From Spirabiliibacterium falconis (GTDB lineage: Bacteria > Pseudomonadota > Gammaproteobacteria > Enterobacterales > Pasteurellaceae), in contig NZ_JABMIJ010000001.1 of NCBI RefSeq assembly GCF_014885015.1, positions 1 to 64,000 on the forward strand: DNA of 64,000 bases. Reading direction: 5' to 3'. This document shows, piece by piece, positions 42,569-49,612 of the stretch (positions are counted from its first letter, which is position 1; each line of letters starts with the position of its first letter). Under the pieces are notes generated by a model, which saw only the letters and a list, made by a program, of their open reading frames with translations, had not been told where the DNA came from and did no database searches. Both the position numbers and the translations under genes were made by a program.

Positions 42569-42621
42569 AATAAACCTCAGTTTGAAAGGGATAGGTGCTA
42601 AAAACTAGCACCTAAATTTCA

Positions 42622-43581
42622 TTATTTTGTCATGCCTAACTTCGTCATAATGTCATGAAAAAACGCATTATCTTTTTCAATAACTTTTTCAAATTCTTCT
42701 GAATTTAAATAAGCAGGTGTTAGATTCATTTTTTCAAGAGATTGGTTAAACTCATCATTTTGGCTAACTTTAAATGCAACTTCACTGAGTTTATTGACAA
42801 CATCATCCGGTGTTTTTTTCGGAACAACAATTCCTCGCCAAGTCGCAATTGAGAGATCAACACCCAATTCTTTTAAGGTTGGCACATCAGGGAATTTTTC
42901 CGAACGTTTATCCGCCATAATAGCAAGAATACGGATGGTATTATTTTGTACATGTGTAATCACTTCCGCTGGGCTGACTGTAACAGCTTCAATGTGTCCA
43001 CCTAAAAGTGCGGTAACAGCAGGATTTGCACCGCCGTATGGAATATGCGTGAATTTTGCGCCTGTTTTATCGCTTAATGCTTCGGCTGCAATATGCCAAA
43101 TTGCCCCTGTTCCAGAGTTACCGATACGAATTTTGTCAGGATTATGCTTAGCGTAATCAATAAATTCTTGGAATGAATTCCATTGTGAATCCGCTTTAAC
43201 GGAAATGGCGGAAGGTTCTGCGTTTAATCTCGCAATAGGTTTTACATCAGAAGCTTTCCAATTCACTAACCCTAAGTTAGGGAGCATGGTTAATTCAACC
43301 GTACCTGTCCCAATTTTATATCCATTTGGGCGAGCCATCACAATTTCTGTTAAGCCCACGGCACCACCGCCACCCGCTTTATTAACAACGCCCATATTGT
43401 GCGGTAAATATTTGTTGGCGGCATCAACAAAAGCTCTTGTGACAAGATCTGTACCGCCCCCAGCAGAATAAGGCACAATAACCTCAATATTTCGAGTTGG
43501 ATAGTCAGCAGCTAACGTTACTGTTGGCGCAATGAGACAAGAAAGCCCCATAATGCCGAGTAGATGTGCAAATTTCTTCAT
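42622..43581 (-). CDS. Tripartite tricarboxylate transporter substrate-binding protein (TctC/Bug family)
   Basis: 319 residues with a cleaved signal peptide (residues 1-24, ending 'TLAA'). 'YPTRNIEVIVPYSAGGGTDL' directly after is the Bug-family start, and 'IGNSGTGAIWHIAAEAL' near 155 and 'VTALLGGHIEAV' near 190 the conserved ligand-binding parts. Periplasmic capture of a carboxylate. Bug proteins of this kind often contact the ligand through two water molecules and two loops. Confidence 0.94.
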   Translation of the reverse strand: MKKFAHLLGIMGLSCLIAPTVTLAADYPTRNIEVIVPYSAGGGTDLVTRAFVDAANKYLPHNMGVVNKAGGGGAVGLTEIVMARPNGYKIGTGTVELTMLPNLGLVNWKASDVKPIARLNAEPSAISVKADSQWNSFQEFIDYAKHNPDKIRIGNSGTGAIWHIAAEALSDKTGAKFTHIPYGGANPAVTALLGGHIEAVTVSPAEVITHVQNNTIRILAIMADKRSEKFPDVPTLKELGVDLSIATWRGIVVPKKTPDDVVNKLSEVAFKVSQNDEFNQSLEKMNLTPAYLNSEEFEKVIEKDNAFFHDIMTKLGMTK

Positions 43582-43616
43582 AAAATCTCCTTGTTAGTCA
43601 TCAAGTTAAGCTAGAA

Positions 43617-44393
43617 CTAAGGCATGTATTGCCCACCGTTTACATTAATAATTTGTCCTGTAATATAGCCAGCGGCTGAATGTGAGGCTAAAAATGCAAA
43701 TGCTGGAGCCATTTCTTCCGCATTACCAAAACGCCCTAATGGAATGGTTTTATTAATTGCTTCACGTGTGGCTTGATCTTTGTCGGCATGAAAATCTGTA
43801 TCCACCGTACCAGGCGATACAACGTTAAAACGAATGCCATCTTTTGCGTATGCCATAGCCCATGATTTGGTAATCGTATGAATCCACCCTTTTGATGCGG
43901 CATATAACGATGCACCAGGGCCGCCGCCCATATAGGCAGCAAATGAGCCAACATTAATCACGGAACTGGTCCAATTGGCTTGTTTGGCTGATGCTTGTAA
44001 ATAAGGCAGGGCGTATTTGGTCATATATTGGGCTGAAATAACATTAAGATCAAAAACCTGCTCAATAAACTCTTGGTCAATATCAGGGATTTGTTTTCGC
44101 CCGACTAAGCCACCGACGTTATTAACCAGAATATCAATGCCGCCGTGTTCTTCAACAAACGCAGTAACAAGCTTTTGACAGTCGGCTTCTTGGCTTAAAT
44201 CAACGCAATAATAAGAGGCTTTGCCACCTAATTGGGTAATGTCATTTAACAATGCGTCGAGATCCTTAGGTGGGCGTCTGGACGTAATCGCAACTGTTGC
44301 CCCTAATGTTGCAAATAATTTTGCCACAGCCAGCCCAATGCCAGCAGAGGAGCCTGTAACAATCACTTTCTTATTGGCTAAATCGCTTAACAT
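43617..44393 (-). CDS. SDR-family dehydrogenase, possible aldose/aldonate dehydrogenase
   Basis: 258 residues. Classical short-chain dehydrogenase: cofactor loop 'VTGSSAGIGLAVAKLF' (residues 12-27), 'DILVNNVGG' near 87, catalytic Ser in 'VINVGSFAAYMG' near 145 and Tyr-Lys in 'YAASKG' near 163. Arg-rich segment 'TSRRPPKD' after the second strand suggests NADP preference. With the lactonase downstream it could oxidise an aldose such as galactose to its lactone, but the substrate is inferred. Second gene of the IclR-led operon. Confidence 0.85.
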   Translation of the reverse strand: MLSDLANKKVIVTGSSAGIGLAVAKLFATLGATVAITSRRPPKDLDALLNDITQLGGKASYYCVDLSQEADCQKLVTAFVEEHGGIDILVNNVGGLVGRKQIPDIDQEFIEQVFDLNVISAQYMTKYALPYLQASAKQANWTSSVINVGSFAAYMGGGPGASLYAASKGWIHTITKSWAMAYAKDGIRFNVVSPGTVDTDFHADKDQATREAINKTIPLGRFGNAEEMAPAFAFLASHSAAGYITGQIINVNGGQYMP

Positions 44394-44418
44394 AGTTTCT
44401 CCTTAACGTCATGGTTCA

Positions 44419-45150
44419 TTATGAGGACAAATGTTCAATCTCATTTGAAATGGCTTGAGATGTTTGCTTTAACGTATCAACTAGGCGATACATTCGTTCT
44501 TCAGGCATATAAACACTGATACTGGCAACAGAAATTGCCGCAATAATATGCCCATATTTATTTCGAATAGGCACCGCAACACAACGGAGAATTTCACAGT
44601 TATCCTCAAGATCAAAACTAAAATCACCGTCACGGTATGTTTGCATACGTGCTTTCAAACTGTCCCACTTCTCAGAAGCTGCGTACTGTGTAATAAGGCG
44701 ATGCGTTTCAGTCATAGGCAAATCCAACATCAATGCTTTTCCAATGCCTGTAATGGCTAAGGGAAGCCGATCACCGATTCTGGATCGCATTTCAATTTGG
44801 CGTGAGCCTGAAATTTTGTCTAAATAAAAAATATAATCCCCTTCACGAATGCCTAAATGCACAGTGTCTTGCGTGCTTCTGGCTAATTTTTCTAAATAAG
44901 GGTGCGCAATGGCTTTTAACGGCATTTGCTCCTGTGCGATAATACCTAAACGGATAATGCCCGTGCCCAGCACATACCCAATGCCTGCAACTTGTCGAAT
45001 ATAATGTTTTGTCTCCAGTGATTTTAAGGTTCTATGCACAGTTGTTTTGGGCATATTCAACGCTTTTTGAATATCCGTTAGAGTGCGATGCCCCACCGAA
45101 ATTGCCTCTAGCACATCAATGCTTTTTAAAATACTTTTTGTTTCATTCAT
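44419..45150 (-). CDS. IclR-family transcriptional regulator
   Basis: 243 residues. N-terminal winged helix (residues 5-65; 'LTDIQKALNMPKTTVHRTLKSLE') and a C-terminal IclR effector domain ('EGDYIFYLDKISGSRQIEMRSRIG' region near 105, 'CVAVPIRNKYGHIIAAISVA' near 190). First gene of the operon through dgoA, so it most likely controls this operon and itself in response to a sugar acid. Confidence 0.92.
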   Translation of the reverse strand: MNETKSILKSIDVLEAISVGHRTLTDIQKALNMPKTTVHRTLKSLETKHYIRQVAGIGYVLGTGIIRLGIIAQEQMPLKAIAHPYLEKLARSTQDTVHLGIREGDYIFYLDKISGSRQIEMRSRIGDRLPLAITGIGKALMLDLPMTETHRLITQYAASEKWDSLKARMQTYRDGDFSFDLEDNCEILRCVAVPIRNKYGHIIAAISVASISVYMPEERMYRLVDTLKQTSQAISNEIEHLSS

Positions 45151-45467
45151 ATCTCAATCCTTGTGTTGAGGGTACTTTATCGAATTATTAACGCGATTTA
45201 TGTGATGAATCTCAAAGTTTCATATTGTAAAACAACAATTCCTTATTGCGGAATTTTTAATAAAACGCAAACGTTTAGCTAAGTAAACAGGAAACGGATG
45301 AACTCATGACCAACCGCACTTTAGGCGTATTGATTGAAAGGTGAGAGGTTTGGGATTATTATAGTAAAGAACATGTCATCGATGATCTGTGCGTATTGTC
45401 TAATAAAAGTGCGGTTAGTCATTGATTTTAAAGATATTTATTGACTTTTAGGTGCGGAGTGAGTATA
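45151..45467. other. Divergent intergenic region between iclR and hsdM
   Basis: About 317 bases. Contains the candidate operator above and USS words near 45313 and 45407. No gene or RNA structure recognised. It marks the left edge of the R-M island; base composition shifts to GC-rich at the hsdM start. Confidence 0.5.
45237..45255. promoter_or_regulatory. Candidate IclR operator
   Basis: Perfect inverted repeat AATTCC / GGAATT with a seven-base spacer, about 90 bases upstream of the iclR start, in the divergent gap to hsdM. IclR regulators often bind such short dyads. Confidence 0.35.
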
Positions 45468-47156
45468 ATGCCAACAGCCAACGCTCAACTAGCGTCTGCG
45501 GAACAACAAGCCTTTCTCAACGACCTTGACACACGGCTGTGGAAAGCCGCCGACAAGCTCCGCCAGCAGCTCGACGCCGCCAATTATAAACACATCGTTC
45601 TCGGCTACATTTTCTTAAAATACATCTCCGACAGCTTCACCGCCTTTCAAGCCGAGCTGAAAGCGCAGCTGCAAAACCCCAAAAGCGACTACTACCTCGA
45701 CCCCGCCGACTACCCGAGCGACTACTTTGAAGCGCTTCAAACCGAGCTGGAAACCCGTGATTACTACACCGCCGCACACATCTTCTGGGTGCCGCCTGCC
45801 GCGCGCTGGGAAAACATCAACAACGCCGCACACCTCAACATCGGCGACCCCTTGCCGTGGGACGACACCCAAACATTCAAAGGTGTGGCGAATTTAATCG
45901 ACAACGCCTTCGCTGCCATCGAACGGGAAAACGCACCACTCAAAGGCATTATCCAACGCATTTCAGGCTACCAAGTGAGCGAGCCCACGCTGATCGGGCT
46001 GATAGACCTCTTTTCCGACACCAACTTCACCAAGCCCACCCACGACGGCAAACCCATCAACCTTGCCGCCAAAGACATCTTAGGGCACGTATACGAATAC
46101 TTTCTCGGACAATTTGCGCTGGCCGAAGGCAAAAAGGGCGGGCAATATTTCACCCCAAAATCCATTGTTAGCCTGATTGTCGAAATGCTCCAGCCCTTTA
46201 CAGGGCGGATTTACGACCCCGCCATGGGCTCAGGCGGCTTTTTCGTGCAAACCGAACGCTTTATTCACGCCCACCAAGGCAACATCGACAACGTCACCAT
46301 CTACGGGCAAGAATACAACCCCACCACCTGGAAACTCGCCGCCATGAACATGGCGATTCGCGGCATCGCCTTCGACTTCGGCAAAAGCAACGCCGACAGC
46401 TTCACCAACCCACAACACATCGACGCCAAAATGGACGTCATCATGGCAAACCCGCCGTTCAACATGAGCGACTGGTGGAGCGAAAACCTCGCAAACGACC
46501 CCCGCTGGGCATACGGCATCCCCCCACAAGGCAACGCCAACTTCGCCTGGTTGCAACACATGCTTTACCACCTCAACCCCACGGGGCGTATGGCATTATT
46601 GCTCGCCAACGGCTCCATGAGCAGCCAAAGCGGCGGCGAAGGCAGCATCCGCCAAAAACTCATCGAAGCCGACCTTGTCGAATGCATGGTCGCTTTGCCG
46701 GGGCAACTGTTCATCAACACCCAAATCCCCGCCTGCATCTGGATTTTAAACAAAGCGAAACGGCAAAAAGGGCAAGTGCTCTTTCTCGACGCGCGCCAAA
46801 TCGGCTACATGAAAGACCGCACTTTGCGCGACTTCACGCCAGACGACATCGCCCACCTTGCCGACACCTACCACGCTTGGCAACGCGGCAAGGGCTATGA
46901 AAACCAAGCAGGCTTTTGTTACGCCGCCACGCTGGAGGAAATCCAAGCCAACGACTTCGTCCTCACCCCCGACCGCTACGTGGGCAGTGCAGAGGTGGAA
47001 GACGACGGCATCCCTTTTGCCGACAAAATGCGCGAGCTGACCGCACTTTTAAACCAGCAATTCAGCCAAGGGCAGCAGCTCGAAGCCCAAATCCGCCACA
47101 ACCTCGCTGTTTTTTCAGGCAGCCTTAATGATTCAGACGGCATTGATGCCGTCTGA
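45468..47156 (+). CDS. hsdM: Type I restriction-modification DNA methyltransferase subunit
   Basis: 562 residues from ATG 45468 (GGAGTGAG upstream). HsdM N-terminal helical domain (about residues 15-150), then N6-adenine methylase with SAM motif 'DPAMGSGGFFVQ' near residue 257 and catalytic 'NPPF' near 330. Modifies adenines at the site chosen by HsdS and takes part in restriction with HsdR. GC-rich relative to neighbours. Its stop codon lies inside a pair of Neisseria uptake sequences, and it also holds USS words (near 46818 and 47041). Confidence 0.95.
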   Translation: MPTANAQLASAEQQAFLNDLDTRLWKAADKLRQQLDAANYKHIVLGYIFLKYISDSFTAFQAELKAQLQNPKSDYYLDPADYPSDYFEALQTELETRDYYTAAHIFWVPPAARWENINNAAHLNIGDPLPWDDTQTFKGVANLIDNAFAAIERENAPLKGIIQRISGYQVSEPTLIGLIDLFSDTNFTKPTHDGKPINLAAKDILGHVYEYFLGQFALAEGKKGGQYFTPKSIVSLIVEMLQPFTGRIYDPAMGSGGFFVQTERFIHAHQGNIDNVTIYGQEYNPTTWKLAAMNMAIRGIAFDFGKSNADSFTNPQHIDAKMDVIMANPPFNMSDWWSENLANDPRWAYGIPPQGNANFAWLQHMLYHLNPTGRMALLLANGSMSSQSGGEGSIRQKLIEADLVECMVALPGQLFINTQIPACIWILNKAKRQKGQVLFLDARQIGYMKDRTLRDFTPDDIAHLADTYHAWQRGKGYENQAGFCYAATLEEIQANDFVLTPDRYVGSAEVEDDGIPFADKMRELTALLNQQFSQGQQLEAQIRHNLAVFSGSLNDSDGIDAV

Positions 47157-47157
47157 A
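47132..47157. repeat. Inverted pair of Neisseria DNA uptake sequences (hsdM terminator)
   Basis: TTCAGACGGCAT (47132-47143) and ATGCCGTCTGAA (47146-47157): two perfect 12-base AT-DUS copies in opposite orientation, the classical neisserial terminator arrangement, at the 3' end of hsdM. Confidence 0.92.
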
Positions 47158-47171
47158 AGGGGGAATAAATA

Positions 47172-48500
47172 ATGAGTGAATGGCAAGTAAAGAAATTGGG
47201 TGAAGTGGCTTCATTAATTTCTGAAAAAATAGACGTTTCAGGTATTACCAGAGAACAATATATTTCCACAGATAATATGTTGCCTAATTTAGGTGGGATT
47301 GAACTGATTGATAAATTGCCCGAAGCTAATCGTTGCAATTATTTTCAAAAAAATGATGTTCTTTTTTCTAACATAAGGACTTATTTTAAAAAAGTTTGGA
47401 AAGCCGAGTTTTCAGGTGGCTGCTCGGCTGATGTATTAGTTTTTAGGACTAACGATACATCAATTTTGTTAAATGATTATCTCTATTTAATTCTTTGTTC
47501 TGATGATTTTATTCAGTTCACCGTTGCTTCATCTAATGGTGCGAAAATGCCAAGAGGCGATAAAAAAGCGATTATGAATTATGAGTGTTTAATTCCGCCA
47601 CTATCAGAACAAGAGAAATTATCGAAAGAATACTTATCATTTGATAAAAAAATCCAACTAAACACCGAAACGAACCGCACATTAGAGCAAATCGCACAGG
47701 CAATCTTTAAACACTGGTTTATCGACTTCGCCCCCGTGCGTGCTAAGGCACAAGCCCGTGCGCAAGGCAAAAGTGCGGTTGACATCGAACACGCCGCGAT
47801 GATGAGCCTGAGCGGCAAAACCGCCGATGAACTCGCCGCACTGGCGACCGACAACCCCACCGCCTACACCGACCTGCAAACCCTCGCCGCCGCCTTCCCC
47901 GACGAGCTCACCACCACCGAGCACGGCGACGTGCCGAAGGGGTGGGAGGTTGTGCCGTTAATTGAACTTTTCACCTTTATTGGTGGTGCTCAACCGCCGA
48001 AGTCAGAACATATTTATGAAGAAAAAGAAGGTTATGTGCGTTTTGTGCAAAATAGGGACTACGCCAATGAAAATCACAAAACATTTATCCCTATTTCCAA
48101 GAAAAATAAGCTATGCAATGAAAAAGATATTTTAATGGATAAATATGGAGAGGCAGGCAAAGTGCGGTTTGGTATTGGAGGTGCATATAATGTTGCACTC
48201 GCCAAAATTGAGCCGAAACAGCCTGAATTGCTTGAATATTTGCGTTGGCATTTTATGCAAAAATCAACACAAGGCTATTTGTCTGCTGCATCTATGGCAT
48301 CAACTCGCAGCTCGTTAAATTCCAAAACATTCACAGGAATGATGATTTGCATCCCACCTGAAGCAATTTTATCTGAATTTAACCGAATTTCTACGGATTA
48401 TATTGATTTTTCATTACATGTGAAAAAAGAAAACGCATCACTTGAAAATACAAGAGATGTTTTATTGCCTACACTACTGAATGGGGAAATTGAATTATGA
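47172..48500 (+). CDS. hsdS: Type I restriction-modification specificity subunit
   Basis: 442 residues. Two target-recognition domains: TRD1 (about 1-150) and TRD2 (about 258-430, opening 'PKGWEVVPLIELFTFIGGAQ'), joined by a conserved helical spacer with 'NRTLEQIAQAIFKHWFIDFA' near residue 168, and a final 'NTRDVLLPTLLNGEI'. The TRDs are AT-rich, the spacer is GC-rich, as if TRDs were swapped into an existing frame. Its TGA overlaps the next ATG. Confidence 0.94.
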   Translation: MSEWQVKKLGEVASLISEKIDVSGITREQYISTDNMLPNLGGIELIDKLPEANRCNYFQKNDVLFSNIRTYFKKVWKAEFSGGCSADVLVFRTNDTSILLNDYLYLILCSDDFIQFTVASSNGAKMPRGDKKAIMNYECLIPPLSEQEKLSKEYLSFDKKIQLNTETNRTLEQIAQAIFKHWFIDFAPVRAKAQARAQGKSAVDIEHAAMMSLSGKTADELAALATDNPTAYTDLQTLAAAFPDELTTTEHGDVPKGWEVVPLIELFTFIGGAQPPKSEHIYEEKEGYVRFVQNRDYANENHKTFIPISKKNKLCNEKDILMDKYGEAGKVRFGIGGAYNVALAKIEPKQPELLEYLRWHFMQKSTQGYLSAASMASTRSSLNSKTFTGMMICIPPEAILSEFNRISTDYIDFSLHVKKENASLENTRDVLLPTLLNGEIEL

Positions 48501-48910
48501 AAGATAAAACAGAGATAATTCATAAAGAAATAGACTTATTGCAAGCCTGCATAACTCGTATGGCAAATAATTCATTTTTGATTAAAGGTTGGGCGATCAC
48601 ACTTGTTTCCTTAATTTTAACTATAAACAATAATCATTCGAAATTTAATTGGTTTGTTATCATACCAGTCCTTGCTTTTTGGTATTTAGATGCATTTTTC
48701 TTAAAATCAGAAAGGTTATATAGAAAACAATATGATTGGGTAATTGTAAACAGAGAAAATACAAATGAAAATTTATATGAGCTTAATCCTTCAAAATTTC
48801 AAGGTAATGGAGATATTTGGAAAATAATAATATCAAAAAGCCTTTTGATATTTTATGGAATGCTAATTGTGTTAAGTCTATTTCTTTCTTATTGTATTTT
48901 AGGAGATTGA
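48497..48910 (+). CDS. Three-helix membrane protein linked to TIR-like gene
   Basis: 137 residues, family not recognised. An amphipathic N-terminal helix (3-24) leads into TM1 (27-43), TM2 (52-69) and, after a soluble stretch, TM3 (about 113-134). Right after TM2 comes a charged motif 'WYLDAFFLKSERLYRKQYD' (residues 62-80). The gene is coupled to hsdS by ATGA and ends two bases before the ThsB-like gene. AT-rich. Membrane proteins of this size beside a nucleotide-signal-producing TIR are commonly pore-forming effectors; that role is inference here. Confidence 0.75.
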   Translation: MKDKTEIIHKEIDLLQACITRMANNSFLIKGWAITLVSLILTINNNHSKFNWFVIIPVLAFWYLDAFFLKSERLYRKQYDWVIVNRENTNENLYELNPSKFQGNGDIWKIIISKSLLIFYGMLIVLSLFLSYCILGD

Positions 48911-48912
48911 TT

Positions 48913-49458
48913 ATGAGACGAGTATTTTTTAGTTTCCATTATGAAAATGATAACTGGCGAGTTCAAACCATCAAAAATATAGGCGTTGTTAATAATCAGA
49001 TTCCTGTTTACTCTAATGAATGGGAAAAGGTTCGTCTAAAAAGAGACAACGAGATCAAAAAATGGATTGACGAGAATATAAAGGGTTGCTCTTGTCTTGT
49101 GGTTCTAATTGGCGAAGAAACCGCTAGCAGAAAATGGGTTCTCTATGAAATTGAACAAGCCTGGAATAATGGAAAAGGAGTTTTGGGAATCTATATTCAT
49201 AATTTAGAAGATAAAAATGGAAACACTTCAGTAAGAGGTAGCAATCCTTTTGAATCATTTGAATTATCTCAAAATTTATTGAGTTTAAATATTCCTGTTC
49301 ATTGTTATAACCCGCTTATTTATACTGGAACTTTAACAAATGAAAAGAAAAAAGTGAGCCAAAGATGGTATGAACAAATTAAAGAGAATTTAGTGGGCTG
49401 GGTTGAGGAAGCTATTAAATATAGAAATACTTACAATTATATGATTACAAGAAGATAA
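48913..49458 (+). CDS. ThsB-like TIR-domain protein (MTH538/DUF1863 type)
   Basis: 181 residues from ATG 48913 (AGGAG upstream; the longer open frame overlaps the previous gene and has no site). The fold signature runs 'MRRVFFSFHYEND' (residues 1-13), 'CSCLVVLIGEETASRKWVLYEI' (59-80, with putative catalytic Glu79 in YEI), 'GKGVLGIYIHNLEDKNGN' (near 87) and 'GSNPFESFE'. This matches ThsB of Thoeris, which makes a cyclic ADP-ribose signal from NAD+ on phage infection. No ThsA (SIR2-SLOG) gene is present; the partner appears to be the membrane protein just upstream. Confidence 0.85.
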   Translation: MRRVFFSFHYENDNWRVQTIKNIGVVNNQIPVYSNEWEKVRLKRDNEIKKWIDENIKGCSCLVVLIGEETASRKWVLYEIEQAWNNGKGVLGIYIHNLEDKNGNTSVRGSNPFESFELSQNLLSLNIPVHCYNPLIYTGTLTNEKKKVSQRWYEQIKENLVGWVEEAIKYRNTYNYMITRR

Positions 49459-49552
49459 ATAAAACAGAGAAATATATGGAAAAATTACAATATATATACA
49501 GAATAATTAAGCCTCATTATTGATGAAATATCAAAACATATTGAAGTAGCAA

Positions 49553-49577
49553 CGTAGTGGGCTTTAGCCCACCCTAC
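49553..49577. repeat. Short hairpin repeat before hsdR
   Basis: CGTAG-TGGGCT-TT-AGCCCA-CCCTACG: an almost perfect inverted repeat in the 154-base gap between the TIR gene and hsdR. 'GTAGGGTGGGCT..AGCCCAC' elements of this look are common between genes in Neisseria. May act as a terminator or mark a recombination joint. Confidence 0.55.
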
Positions 49578-49612
49578 GCGGAAATAATGAAAAACAACAA
49601 ACAGGATCCCCA

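Noticed and set aside
48817-48912. Longer start for the TIR-like gene
   Set aside because: The extra 32 codons overlap the membrane-protein gene, lack a ribosome site and precede the normal ThsB N-terminus.
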